Origin: Tannerellaceae bacterium
GTDB taxonomy: Bacteria > Bacteroidota > Bacteroidia > Bacteroidales > Tannerellaceae
Length of the DNA stretch: 64,000 bases
Assembly: GCA_021201295.1 (NCBI GenBank)
Contig: JAJQFE010000016.1
Coordinates: 60,399-124,398 of the forward strand
Reading direction: 5' to 3'
The translations under genes and the position numbers were made by a program. Below the pieces are notes generated by a model that made no database searches, had not been told where the DNA came from, and saw only the letters and a list, made by a program, of their open reading frames with translations. This document shows, in pieces, positions 36,502 to 47,674 of this stretch. The first letter of the stretch is position 1; every line of letters begins with the position of its first letter.

Positions 36502-36624
36502 TTATAAGGGACCCGGTAGGTTAAACCTCCTGATGTATAAGGTTGAACCTCCGGGAGTACAACCTTAAACTGCCGGCACTTCAACCTTGAACCCCAGGAG
36601 GTTCAACCTACCCATTCCTTATAA
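36502..36624. repeat. 123-bp nested palindrome downstream of proC
   Basis: Outer arms TTATAAGG / CCTTATAA and GGTAGGTTAAACCTCCTG / CAGGAGGTTCAACCTACC (17 of 18 complementary) flank an inner inverted pair, AAGGTTGAA / TTCAACCTT. The motif AGGTTGAACCT recurs within it. The whole could fold into a long branched hairpin. It may be a MITE-like or REP-like element, or a structured RNA. No coding capacity is evident. Confidence 0.75.
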
Positions 36625-36788
36625 TGACCTTTCCTGGACTAAGTTTACAGTTTATAGGTTAATTACTACTGTTTATTTACACACTAAGTGTTTATTACTG
36701 ATCTTTGTTTACAGAAAAAAAATAATTACAAAGTTGGGTTTACAGTATCCCAAAAGTAGTAAAAGAAATGGAAGAATAAAAAAACTCT

Positions 36789-37204
36789 TCATCGCTCGGG
36801 TATCGCCCCGCGTTGGGTGGTGGTAGGATTCGTTCCGCAGGGCGTCTCCTGGCTGGGATAAGGTATTTGATATTCCTCTTTTTGATAGGGCTGATTTAGA
36901 TGTACCATCTCTGCCAGAGTGCTCATCTTATCATACGCATCGGCACGCATCCTTTCATAAGCCAATCTGCTTTTTGTCTCTTTGAGTTCCTGTCTTAAAC
37001 GAAGGATCTCGTCATTTTCTTCTTTTTTACTCATGGGCGGTACGCTTTCAGGGGTTTCTATACCAAAGGTACGCATCCAATGGCCAATAACTTTACCACT
37101 ATGAAGGTTATATTTACGGGCAAGGGAGTTTTTACTCGCTCCAGCTAAATGTTCCTCGATAATCGATAAACGGATCGAATCCGTTAGACCTTTTTTTGTA
37201 GCAT
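36789..37204 (-). pseudogene. Transposase OrfA-like remnant (helix-turn-helix plus coiled coil)
   Basis: The readable part has a helix-turn-helix region, LTDSIRLSIIEEHLAGASKN then SLARKYNLHSGKVIGHWMRT, followed by a charged coiled coil (RLRQELKETKSRLAYERMRA), the layout of IS3-type OrfA. The frame joins the ATG at 37204 only if one A is added to the A7 run (plus-strand T7 at 37191-37197), giving MLQKKGLTDSIR. No OrfB with a DDE domain follows on the minus strand, so the element is incomplete. IS family assignment is tentative. Confidence 0.65.
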
Positions 37205-37528
37205 TTTTTACAGTTTCTTTTTTTTAAAATTGTAAATTTTTTTCCGAATAAGACACCTTCCGGATAAGGAACGATAGGATACATGCTACCACTCCCATAT
37301 CAGATCACTATTCCATCTCTATTATTCAAAAAAACATACTCGTTAGAAAAAAGATTTTTCATTTCTTTAGAAAACACCGGATGGACCCAATTCGGGACGG
37401 AAGATCTGAAAGGCATGTAAAGATTTATAAAATAAAATCTTCCGGCCATGACTAAATGGATCCTTTTTGTCAAAGAAAGCATCCGGAAAGAACAACACTA
37501 TCTATTCTCTGATAGAAATGAGGCTTGA

Positions 37529-37558
37529 TAAAGTGACTGAGATTTTTCAGTCACTTTA
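37529..37558. terminator. Perfect 12-bp inverted repeat, terminator-like
   Basis: TAAAGTGACTGA and TCAGTCACTTTA pair perfectly around a 6-nt loop. A T-rich stretch follows some 10 nt later. No gene is adjacent, so it may be a relic terminator. Confidence 0.5.
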
Positions 37559-37704
37559 TTAGTCACCTTTTTTCCGAGGATTATTTATTTAATAATAAGC
37601 TATTTATAGAGTAAAAGGTGATGGATGACTGAAAAAAGTAAAAAAAGACTATTAGAAGAACACCATTCATCGTATTTGAAAAGAATCCAAAGCTCCTTCT
37701 ATCC

Positions 37705-37789
37705 GGTTAGTCGGGGATACCATATCTTTTCGATGAAAAATTATGATCAGGTCCAATTCACTCTAACCAATCCTATCTCCTCTGACCAA
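37705..37789. repeat. Dispersed inverted-repeat element, copy 1
   Basis: GGTTAGTCGGGGATA (37705) and TATCTCCTCTGACCAA (37774-37789) are inverted arms separated by about 55 nt. The first 22 bp match 21 of 22 to 49431-49452, where the arms are separated by only 3 nt. Confidence 0.65.
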
Positions 37790-38556
37790 AGTATGTCTGG
37801 AAGGCTTGTAAGTAACTGTGGGTAATATCCTTGCTCTCAGGCACTCAATTTTTTACAAGTCTTCCGGCCTCTGGCACTTATAAGCCCTGACCTCATTTTA
37901 GTGATGCTTATTTATAGGTCGGTCCGATGGAGGCTATATTTTTGCTTCCATTTCTTTTGAAAGGTCAATTTCAGTTAGTTAAAAATGGAATGATGGAAAA
38001 GGTTTATCTATGAAAAGGCGCATAAATAGTGGAGTTGCTTACAATTTGTAAGGAATGGGTGAGGGGAAAACTGTTTAAAAGCGTAAAATTTATTATTTAT
38101 TATATTTTATTTCAATTCAAAAACTTCGTAACATTGCCCTGTGATTTGTGAGTAACAGAGAAAAAATGTGAAATAATTTTTGACTCTGCGTAGCTAAAAG
38201 ATAGATTTATCCATCTATCTGATAGTAAAATTTTTATATAGGTCTTTTAGGTAATACGTCTACGATGCTCCGGAAGGGATAGGAATTTTCTGACCGTGGA
38301 GGATCAGGGAGAAAGTTTATTCTCTGCTGAAGTATTTGTGGGTTATAGATTGTTGCGTAATTGGTGATTAATGTTTTAAATCATAATTTTTACCAGATAA
38401 AATTTATGAATTAAAAATAATTCATATATTGTATCCAGATCTAACGAATCAGATAGACTTATGAGTGGTCCTGTTGATGAACGTGAGAAAAGTCAACTGT
38501 AACAGGGGCCGGAGAGAGGCAGGAGAAGAGTAGAAAAACGTTAAAGGAATTTCGTT

Positions 38557-39089
38557 ATGAAGCTGGAAAAATTGTTATGGACCCTTTTGGTTTTAGTGGT
38601 GATGCTGGGGTTCGAGGGATGTGAGAAAGAAAAGGAGAGTGGAGATCCTTTGTCCCGTGCAGGACTCCTGCCGGAGGATACGGAGGAATATAATGAAGAA
38701 ATAGATTATATACTGAGCAATCTGAAATGTGCCCCGAAACCGGTTGCCGGAATGAAGGATGATATTCTGGGGAAATGGCAGGTGGTAAGAGGATGGTATT
38801 CCCCCTGTTGCCGGTTAAAAAACCGGACCGTTCCTGCGACGGAATTATCTATGAGTTCCTGCCGGATAACCGGGTGATTGTGACGGGAGACGATACGCAT
38901 CCCCTGGCTGGTGAAAATGAATATGGCTATGGCATTTATGAGGGTCTGGATAGTGAATCCTTTACCACTTCCGGCGCCAACCTCTATATCAATGATAAGC
39001 TATTTCTGGCTATTCCTTATTCTAAACATATGGACCTGATCGAAACGATCCACTACGATATCAGTGAAAAACTGATACGGATTAAATAA
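38557..39089 (+). pseudogene. Hypothetical lipoprotein, frameshifted
   Basis: A lipoprotein signal (LLWTLLVLVVMLGFEGC) is followed by an acidic linker and a lipocalin-like pattern, DDILGKWQVVRGWYS. The frame breaks at an A6 run (38818-38823). Adding one A gives CCRLKKPDRSCDGIIYEFL and continues to VIVTGDDTHPLAGENEYGYG, ending at 39089. The restored protein is about 177 residues and resembles small Bacteroidales lipoproteins of unknown function. Confidence 0.75.
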
Positions 39090-39108
39090 ACGCACAATAT
39101 ATTGAGGG

Positions 39109-39138
39109 AAAAGGTGTCCGTAATGGGCACCTTTTTTT
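39109..39138 (+). terminator. Terminator after the lipoprotein gene
   Basis: AAAAGGTGTCC pairs with GGGCACCTTTT (one G-T wobble) around a 5-nt loop and is followed by TTT, 20 nt after the stop. Confidence 0.8.
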
Positions 39139-39153
39139 GTGGATTGAAGTGTA

Positions 39154-39200
39154 AGGTTCAAAGTTCAAAGTTTCAGGTTCAGAGTTTGAACTTTAAACCT
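39154..39200. repeat. Imperfect 16-bp inverted repeat
   Basis: AGGTTCAAAGTTCAAA and TTTGAACTTTAAACCT are inverted copies with one mismatch and a 15-nt spacer. The AGGTT/AACCT ends resemble the palindrome after proC. No function is evident. Confidence 0.55.
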
Positions 39201-39216
39201 GGAACTCCTCTTCTAA

Positions 39217-39391
39217 TGATTACTGGCAGGGGCACACGGTCCAACTGAAAAAGGATTCTCTGAACTTTCGCCCCTATACCGGTGGCCGGGAGAGTTTCTT
39301 AGATTATGACCGGCGGATCCGGTCAGACCTGCCATGATGGAAATGTAGTTCCCTGGCAACTGGACCATTTATTACCGGCTTTGGGAGAATA
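39217..39391 (+). pseudogene. Possible coding remnant
   Basis: A frame reads NDYWQGHTVQLKKDSLNFRP then YTGGRESFLDYDRRIRSDL without a start codon. After a one-base shift it continues HDGNVVPWQLDHLLPALGE to a stop. The residue mix looks coding, but I recognise no family. It lies in the 324-nt gap between a lipoprotein gene and the NACHT gene and may be the tail of a lost gene. Confidence 0.3.
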
Positions 39392-39413
39392 ATGGATGTT
39401 CCTATAAGGTCCC

Positions 39414-42400
39414 TCAGGTCATATAGAAATAGATCTCTTTGGGATCTAACAGACTCAGGGAATAATATATGATTTCAAATACTCCTTGCCGGATCTCCGG
39501 GTCCCGGCAGGTTTGATAATACCGGATTGTTTCCTCCATCATCTCCTGTGTATGATCCAGGGAAAATAACTGGCAATATAAAAGTTGCAGGGGAGCAGGT
39601 AATTGATTGAAAGGAATGCCCATATAAACCGGATCCGGTTTTCTGACTACCGAATAAAGGTACGTGGCACTATTCCTGAGTATGATTTCTGTCAGGATAT
39701 CCGGTGCATGTTCTATTTGTTCAAACGGGTAATATTTCCATTCAAAGAAATCCAGTAGTAGATCATGTTTCCGATACAGGTCGATAAAGCATACAAGGTC
39801 CTTTTCCGGTTGCCGGGTTGGCCCGGCGACTAAGTGTACGCTGTTTTTTATCATGCTGGCATTTTCTTCACCCGTTATTGTCAGTAGCTGGTTAATAATG
39901 GAATCCGGGTCATTCATATCAGCATACATTATTTTGTTTGGGAAAAATCCTGATTCCATGCACTACATATCAATGCATTACTTAGGGTTACTCTCACCGT
40001 GTGATGTCTCGTCTGGAATTGAACACCTCTGCGAGCTTTGTGTTGAAAAATAACTTTTTCTTCACTATGCTGAAGTCGGCTACTCAGGTTTTCGCTGTAA
40101 GGGTGATAGATCCGGTCACATATTTGCAGGAGTATATATTCTTCTGTGTCGCTAAGAAGTAAATTCTCCAATATCATTTTATAGATCAGGTCAAATTGAG
40201 CATGCGTCCGGATACTTTCCAGAAAAGAGGTGATCCGGGAACTTGTGTGATCAATCGAACAATTTCCCTGTTCTTCCAGCCGGATCTCCTTATAGATTCG
40301 TTTAATGACCGGGTCTATATCTCTCTCTTTATCCAGGATCTCTTCCGTGAGGGAGTCTAACAATACATCCAGTGGAAGATGAGGAATGATTTTTTATTCC
40401 ATAAGAGCTCTCTGTACCGATCCGGATACGGGTAGACATGCTCAGTCATCAGTTGTTGGATTTCCGGCAGATGCATACTTTCTCCCAGTATGTGTCCTGC
40501 ATTTTCTATTACCTCCGGAGTGCCGGAGGTGAGCCATGATTTGATCTGACAGGGTAGATACCGGCCCGGAGAATGGATAATCAGTTCCGGCATCAGTTTG
40601 CCAAAAGTGCGCATCAGTGCCTGGGAAGAGGAGGTCGAAAAGATGGTTTCTGTTTTTTTCACTATTTCCCGGTAGAGTTCATCCGTGATGTCTACATTAT
40701 CTGTGAGGATGAGGCAGGCCAGTTGCAGAGGCCTCCGGGCTTCCGGAACCGGATCTTCTGTTTCTAAAATCTCCTGGATGAACCGGGATGCTTGTATGCG
40801 TCCGGCTTCTCCACGGGCAGAATTCCGGATCAGGGCAGCCGTCAGCCGGATCACCTCTGTCCAGCGGGGATTGAAAATGTAGTCCTGTAGCCGGATGGAC
40901 TGCCGGATCTGGCAGGTATGTAATTGGATGGCGCTGAGGTATTCCTCAAAAGTCTGATGCATAAAACCAAAGTAGGACTTGCCCTGCTCATCTACTCCCT
41001 TTTCATAGAAGAATCCACTCTGGTCTCTCAGGAAACGAATGAATATTTCACAGGTATCTAATGCTTCCGTTTCGCTTGTATTGGTATGTATTTTTCGGAA
41101 ATTGGACAGGAATACTTCCCGGAACTCTTCCTTTTCTGTCAATGCACTTGACTTTTGTTCATGGATGTAAAAAGCAATCGGGGCTAATACCTCAATGAGG
41201 TTCTCCTTTTGCCGGAGCTGGCCGGCGCCGGGAATCCGCGACTGTACCCAATGTTCCAGAAAGGTGTCTGTACAAATTTCATATAATTCTATCCGTTTGT
41301 CCGGAAGTTCCCGCCCTTTGTAATGAATCATTGCAATAATAGTGACTAACAAAGGGTTAGATGCTAATTTTAGAACAGAGTCATTTTTCCGGATAGACTC
41401 TGTGAGCTCCCGGGCATTTTTTACGGCTTGTTCCTGATCCTGATTGGTATGACAGGCAATGCTCCCGTACCATTGATGGATAAACTGTTCGATCTCATTT
41501 TCATTGAAGGGCAGGAGTTTAAACTGGGTGAAATGAGGTCCCAGTCTTGTTTCCTGATATCCTACTATACGTGATGTAACCACATAGCGGTTGTAGGGAT
41601 AGCGTGCCATCAGGTCTGTTATCTTACGGGCTACCTGAGTCCGGGTGTAGGTCTCCGTAATTTCATCCAGTCCATCCATTAACAGAAGGAGGTTGGAATA
41701 CTCAAAGCCGTCTTTGAAAAGCGCTCCGTAAAGGGAGTCCTGAAGGAGGAAATCATAAATCGAATGGTTGGTATTTTGCTGGTAATACCGGGAATACTCT
41801 GCCAGACTGATATAGACCGGAAGTATGTTTTTTAACGGGTGGTCTTCTGCCCGCTGTTGGATAACCCAGGTGGCGAGGTATTTTAACAGGGTGGATTTTC
41901 CGGAACCGGGATCTCCCAGTATGACAGCCGCCGGATGATGGAGGATGGCCGTACTTTTACAGGTTTCCGGAGAATTATAGGTTTTTCCTGTCTGATATCC
42001 GGAAGTAATTCTGTCTGGCGGCATATTTCAGAAACAACAAAAATATCAGAAAGTTCCATTTGGACCTCTCTGCCGGACACTTTAGGTAAAAATCCGTTTA
42101 ACTCCAGGTATTTGAATTTTATTGCGATGTAGTTGTCATAGTCTGCCATTGTTTTGGTATAGTCCGGGTCTTTCTGCAGATGAGCCTGGTAAATAACTTT
42201 CCGGAGTTCTTCAAACTCCTCCCGGGTGATTATCTCCTTATTGATCTGGTTTAGAAGTTCCCGTATGGATGTAATTTGCCAACTGTTTTTTAATAGGACT
42301 TCGATCCCCTCTTTTTCGGTCATCAGGGTGATAAAAGCTATCTGATAGTATTTGAAACAGTCCTGGATGATTTGTTTATATAACTGGTTGTCCTGTGTGT

Positions 42401-42737
42401 GGGTGCAGGGGTAGGCTTCCACCAGTCCTTGTGTGATCCGGACAAAAAAGGCCTCCCGGTCAGTAGAGGAAATAAACGTATTTTCCTCCCGGTTAAACAG
42501 GGAAAGGAAGGTTCTTTCATCATTTTTGACCTTTTCCTGCAATTCATTGAGAATAGAAGAAGCGTATGCATCATAGTGCTCCTTATGTAAACGGATCGCT
42601 TTATAAAAAGAGTTCAGTAATAGTCTTTCGTAGCTTTCTGAATCTGCCATATAGGCTTTTAACTCTTTTATTTTATCGTATCCGTAATTGGAGAAGATGC
42701 TTATGGGGAATCCCAATAATAGTCCCGGGTCAATCAT
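39414..42737 (-). pseudogene. NACHT-domain NTPase (possible antiphage defence), three frameshifts
   Basis: An N-terminal helical region (about 230-260 residues, starting MIDPGLLLGFPISIFSNYGY, no family recognised) precedes a NACHT module. Walker A is ILGDPGSGKSTLLKYLA (about residue 273), Walker B with extended acidic motif is LLLLMDGLDEI (about 360), and sensor-type VTSRIVGYQETRLG and FMHQTFEEYLSAIQL follow. A roughly 500-residue C-terminal sensor-like region ends at 39414. Three -1 homopolymer lesions split it: plus-strand T5 at 41982-41986, a T6 at about 40392-40397 and an A5 near 39943-39947. Adding one base at each restores about 1,108 residues. Bacterial NACHT proteins (bNACHT, Avs-like) are known or suspected phage sensors. 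It stands alone next to an IS remnant. Confidence 0.8.
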
Positions 42738-43073
42738 AGTGTATCTATTAAAAAATGTAGATAAACAAAAATAGTAATTTTTTAGTCAATAAATGTTGAT
42801 GAAGGAGTGGATTCCTTTTCAGATAGATATTAAAAAATTATTATATAGTTCAGGCCTGTTTGTTCCATATCAGAGGGATGAAAATCCTTTGATTCATAAG
42901 TTTTCTGTTTCCCATTTCTGATTCCTTACCAACTTTTAATTTCCGGAAAATAGTTTTTTGAAAAAAAGTAGTCATTCGTTTAGGGTGGCCCTGATATGAA
43001 ATTGTCTTTTTAATAGAAACGATAACAATGGAAGGAGAGAGAATCTGATATAGCAAAAAAAGAACCGGATGAA
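42738..43073. other. Divergent intergenic region, NACHT gene and PUL1 FecR
   Basis: 336 nt without a gene. TATTTTTG on the minus strand (42766-42773) is a possible -7 box for the NACHT gene. No ECF sigma gene lies here, although one usually precedes FecR in such loci. The segment just before FecR should contain an ECF-type promoter, but I cannot identify it by eye. Confidence 0.5.
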
Positions 43074-44086
43074 ATGCTTTTGTGGAGGTATATCCGGGGG
43101 GGGAGGCATCTGCACAGGAAGAAGAGCTGATGGAGCAGTGGCTGGCGGAAGATGGGCAGCGGGAAAAAGAATTATTGCAACTGGCTTCTTTATATTATGT
43201 GGAGCGGACCTACAAGCGTATACTTTCCCGGGATCCGGAAGCGGCTTTCTGGAAAACGGAGCAGCGGATGCAAACGAAACGGTGCAGGCTGTGGATGCAG
43301 CAGATGATCCCGGTGGCTGCCTGTGTGGCATCTTTGGTTGTACTCGCCGGTACGTGGTTCTTCCACCGGGAAGAGGCTGTAGAGATGAGCCCTCAGTGGG
43401 TGGTCCGGGAAGCGAACGCGGGGATGCGTACGCATTTCAATCTGCCGGATGGAACGGTGGTGTGGCTGAATTCGGGTAGTTCGGTAACCTATCCGGAACC
43501 GTACGAAAAGGACCATCGGCGGGTGGAACTTCAGGGGGAAGCCTATTTCGAGGTGACACCTGATCCTCAGAAACCGTTCATTGTCAGTGTGCGGGAAGAC
43601 CGGATGAGGATCCGGGTGCTGGGGACAGCGTTTAATGTGCAGGCCTATGAAGAGGAGAATCTGATCCATACAACCTTAGTGTCCGGTAAAGTCAACTTAG
43701 AGATCCGGGATGGACAGGGCCGGGTGTTGGAACAGGTGCTGAACCCGTCGGAAAAGGCGAGTTATGACTTAGTGGGCGGACGGATGTTTATTGCCCCGGT
43801 CAATCCGGTGTATGAGACGGCCTGGATGGATGGAAAGCTGATGTTTCGGGATACTCCACTGCCCGATGTGCTGAAGCGGTTGTCTCATTTCTACAATGTC
43901 CGGTTTGAGATGCAGGATCCGGTGTTGGAGGAGTATCGTTTTACGGGGACGTTTATTCACCGCCAGTTGTTTGAGATCTTGGATTACCTGAAGATCTCCT
44001 CCAATATTCATTACCAGATCAACCAGCAGACAGAAGATGATAGTAACGGGATCAAATATACAACAGTCGTACTATGGAAAAAATGA
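43074..44086 (+). pseudogene. FecR-family anti-sigma factor of PUL1, frameshifted at a G8 tract
   Basis: FecR proteins hold an ECF sigma factor at the inner membrane and release it when the SusC signalling domain contacts them. The sequence has a cytoplasmic anti-sigma N-terminus, one membrane helix (IPVAACVASLVVLAGTWFF), a FecR domain (THFNLPDGTVVWLNSGSSVT, GEAYFEVTPD) and a C-terminal DUF4974-like domain. The natural start MLLWRYIRG at 43074 is out of frame with the rest by one base at the G8 tract 43096-43103; G9 would restore it. A GTG at 43082 would give a frame-open but truncated N-terminus. The G8 tract could be phase-variable. Confidence 0.75.
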
Positions 44087-44168
44087 GATTTGTCTAACCT
44101 TTAAAACAGGAATGCCTATGGGAAACGAATGAAAAAGGCAATAGCCGCACGCCGGAACAGATAAAAAA

Positions 44169-44203
44169 CATACGGAAAAATGCTGGACACATTTCCCCGT
44201 ATG
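44169..44203 (+). promoter_or_regulatory. Conserved hairpin between FecR and SusC (PUL1)
   Basis: CATACGG pairs with CCGTATG and AAATG with CATTT around the loop CTGGACA. A hairpin of the same layout, with GGAAAAT and CATTTCC arms, sits at the equivalent place in PUL2. It may be a cis-acting RNA leader for susC. Confidence 0.5.
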
Positions 44204-44271
44204 AACTGTCTGTCAACCGGCCTGAACCAGTGAACACTAAGTTTTTTAATCTTAAATCGCAAGACAAAAAT

Positions 44272-47200
44272 ATGAGAAAGATTTCGTATGTCCAACCGGA
44301 CAGGCAGAATTATGCACCCGGTTGGCTGAAAAACAAATTATGTAGAATTATGAAGTTAATCTGTCTATTCCTATCCCTCTCTTTAAGCCTGGTATTTGCA
44401 GACTCTTATGCGCAGACCAACTCGCTGACCATCCGGATGTCCGGAACCCCTTTGGTGCAGGTGTTAGAGGAAATAGAAAATCAAACGGACTATCAGTTCT
44501 TTTACAATAACCGGCTGATAGATGTGAACAGGGAGGTTTCGGTGAACACCCGGAATAAAGAGGTGTCTGCTTTGCTGGACAAACTCTTTGAAGATTCCAA
44601 TGTCCGCTACCGGATCTTAGATAAGGATATCATCCTGACTACCGTGGAAGCCACTGTTCCCCAACAGGAACAGAGACAGGTTACGGGTGTGGTGTCTGAC
44701 CAGACTAATTTCCCTGTGATCGGTGCGAATATTGTGGAAAAGGGAACTTCCAACGGGACGATTACCGACCTGGATGGAAACTTTTCCCTGCGTGTGTCTC
44801 CGGGTGCTGTCCTGGTGGTTACCTACATTGGCTATATACCGGTGGAAATCGCAGTGGGTAACCAGACGGTACTGGATATCCGTTTGCAGGAAGATAGCCA
44901 GGCGCTGAATGAAGTGGTGGTCGTGGGGTATGGAGCCATGAAGAAAAGTGACCTGACCGGCTCTGTCTCCAATGTCAAAGCGGATCAGTTGCTGGACCAT
45001 CCGTCTGTGAATGTCGGACAGGCGTTGTCGGGAAGGGCTGCCGGTGTGGAGATCTTTGAGAATAGCGGACGGGCGGATGGCCAGGTGCGGGTTCGTATCC
45101 GTGGGGAAAACTCGATCAACTCTTCCAATGATCCTTTGTATGTTGTGGACGGAATCATCGGGGTTGCCAATATAAACCTGCTGAACCCAAGTGAGATCGA
45201 ATCGCTGGAGATCCTGAAAGATGCTTCGGCTACGGCTATCTACGGGGCGCGTGGTGCCAATGGAGTGGTGATGATCACCACCAAAAGGGGATTTAAGATG
45301 AATAAACCGGAAATCTCCTACGACGGATATGTCTCTACCGGAAAGATGGCGAAGAAGTTAGACCTGATGAATGCTCAGGAATGGTGGGAGAACTACAACA
45401 CGACCTGGGACAATGCGGCCAAATATGATCCGGCAGGATATGCCAACGGCCAATATTCGAAAGTGAACCCGGCCAATATGCCTTCGCTGTTTGATGCCAA
45501 CGGAAATCCGTTGTATGACACCGACTGGCAGGATGAGGCTTACCGGACAGCGGTGTCCCATAACCACCAGGTAAGTGTCCGGGGTGGAGGGGATAATGTG
45601 CTTTATAGTGTCCACCTGGGGTATATGCACAAAGAGGCCCTGATGAAGAATAATTACTTAGATCGCTACAATGGCCGTCTGAATATGGATACCCAGCTTA
45701 GGGAGTGGTTGAAGTTTGGGGTGAATATGTCTTACAACTACAGTAAAGGGAATGATCTCTATGATGATTATAAGATCAAACGTCTGGTGCAGGAGGCGAT
45801 TCCCATCATTCCGGTTAAATATCCGGATGGATCCTGGGGAAGTAACCGGGATTTTCCCGGTGCGGTGCAGGACACTCCTTCCCGTTACCTGGAAGAGATG
45901 GTGAACGAGTCCACTAATTCACAGGTGCTGGCGGATATGTACCTGGACTTTACGATCACCAAAGACCTGACATTTAAGTCTACTTTTGCCATTGATGTGG
46001 CTAATTTCAAACGAAACTATTATTCCGGTAAGGAACTGATCCAGTTTAGCAAGACACAAGGGGGTATTGCAGAGATCAAAACGAGGAATGATGTGTATTG
46101 GCAGAATGAAAACTATTTCAACTGGACGAAAGATTTTAATAAGGATCACCGCTTCAATGCCATGGTTGGGTTTAGCTGGCAGCAACGTTACTGGGAAAAA
46201 TTAGAAGCGGAGTCCCGTAACTTCAGTGATGATTTCTATCAGTGGCATTACCTGAAGGCAGGAACGGTGACGATGCCTTCTCATTCGGAGGATGAAACCT
46301 GGTCTATCAATTCCTACTTTGCCCGGGTGAACTACAACCTGAAGCAGAAGTACCTGTTTACGGCAACCGGCCATTTTGATGGTTCTTTCAAGTTTGGTAA
46401 GAATAATAGATATGCTTTCTTCCCCTCCTTTGCTATTGCCTGGCGGATGTCGGAAGAGGATTTTATCCGGAATATTTCCTGGATTGATAATCTGAAGCTG
46501 AGGACCAGTGTCGGGGAAACAGGGAATCAGGAGATTGAAAGTTACCGCTTCTTTCAGGAACTGTCTTCCACGAATGTGATCTTTAATAGGGAATATTATA
46601 ATGCTTTATATCGCTCTTCTTTCGGAAATCCGGATCTGAAATGGGAAAAGACGTTGCAATGGGATGCCGGATTTGATATTTCCATCCTGAACCAGCGGAT
46701 CTCTCTGAAGGCGGACTATTACCTGAAAAACACCAGTGACCTGTTGCTGGATGCTCCGATCCCTTCCACATCCGGTTTACAGACGGTTATGAGAAATATA
46801 GGTTCTGTGCGGAACCAGGGGATTGAGCTGACGTTGAATACCCATAACATCAAAACAAATGATTTTAACTGGATGACCACGGTTCTGTTCAATAAAAATA
46901 AAAACAAGGTCACTAAGTTGGGGAAAACAATGAGGATATCTTTCCGGGACCCACGCATGCATAGGGGGAACTGATGATTCTCCGGGTAGGAGAACCGGTG
47001 GGTTCCTTGTGGGGACTGACCCGTCTGGGAACCTGGGGTGAACATGAAGCAGAGGAGGCAGCTCGCTACAACCGGTTGCCGGGTGATATTAAATATGCCG
47101 ACCTGAACAATGATGGGGTGATCAATAATGATGATAACAGTATCATTGGCAAGACCTCTCCGGACTAGACCATGACCCTTTCCAATACGTTCCTCTGGAA

Positions 47201-47660
47201 AAACTTTGATCTCTCTTTTGATCTCCGTTTTGTGATCGGCCACCAGGTGGTGAATGCCTCTACACATAATGCGGAGGACCGTTTCGGCGTGGCAAACGGG
47301 TTTCGTACGAACCTGAATGCCTGGACCCTTGCCAATCAGAACACGATGGTGGCACAGCGCCGTCTGATGAGTACCTATTATGACTCCTATCCGGATACGC
47401 ACTGGATGCAGAATGGCTCTTTCGTCCGGGGACAAAACTTGGTACTGGGTTATAACTTCGACCGGCAACTGATCAAAAAGGCTGGGTTAGAGGCTCTCCG
47501 GGTGTATGTCAGTGCGCAGAATCTATTCTGCATTACCAACTATACCGGATATGACCCGGAAGTGACGACCCGCTATGATGCTACCTTTGGCCAGGGGATT
47601 AATGACTTCAGCGAACCAAAAGCCCGCACCTGGACCGTAGGCTTAAATGTTAAATTCTAA
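44272..47660 (+). pseudogene. SusC-like TonB-dependent receptor of PUL1, disrupted near the C-terminus
   Basis: This outer-membrane glycan importer has a signal region (MKLICLFLSLSLSLVFADSY), an STN signalling domain (LTIRMSGTPLVQVLEEIENQ), a carboxypeptidase-like domain (VTGVVSDQTNFPVIGANIVE), the SusC plug motif EVVVVGYGAMKKSDLTGSVS, and a barrel. The frame is lost at KNKVTKLGK near 46922, where one G is missing. A messy stretch with TAG near 46962-46964 follows, then normal sequence resumes with ILRVGEPVGS. TAG at 47166-47168 sits where Tyr is expected (SPDxTMTLSNTF). The end ARTWTVGLNVKF is typical. At least three lesions are needed to explain it. Confidence 0.88.
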
Positions 47661-47674
47661 TACGTGTGATTATT

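Larger units (their letters stand above)
37205..38556. other. Gene-poor region
   Basis: About 1.35 kb with no convincing gene. It holds a perfect 12-bp inverted repeat at 37529-37558 and a copy of a dispersed repeat at 37705-37789. Short open frames at 37300-37482 (minus) and 37625-37825 (plus) have no recognisable features, and the second runs across the repeat, so both are probably chance. The region lies between an IS remnant and broken genes and looks like eroded insertion-prone DNA. Confidence 0.6.

Noticed and set aside
36541..36600. CRISPR-like repeats after proC
   Set aside because: The recurring AGGTTGAACC motifs are inverted and nested, without uniform direct repeats or spacers.
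36587..36826. 79-codon frame after proC
   Set aside because: It begins inside the palindromic element and has no start context or domain features.
37625..37825. 66-codon open frame as a small gene
   Set aside because: It runs through a dispersed inverted repeat found again in intergenic DNA at 49431 and has no family-like features.
43069..43479. Glycine-rich 136-codon frame at the start of FecR1
   Set aside because: It is an out-of-frame reading of FecR1 created by the G8 tract; the FecR motifs are in the other frame.
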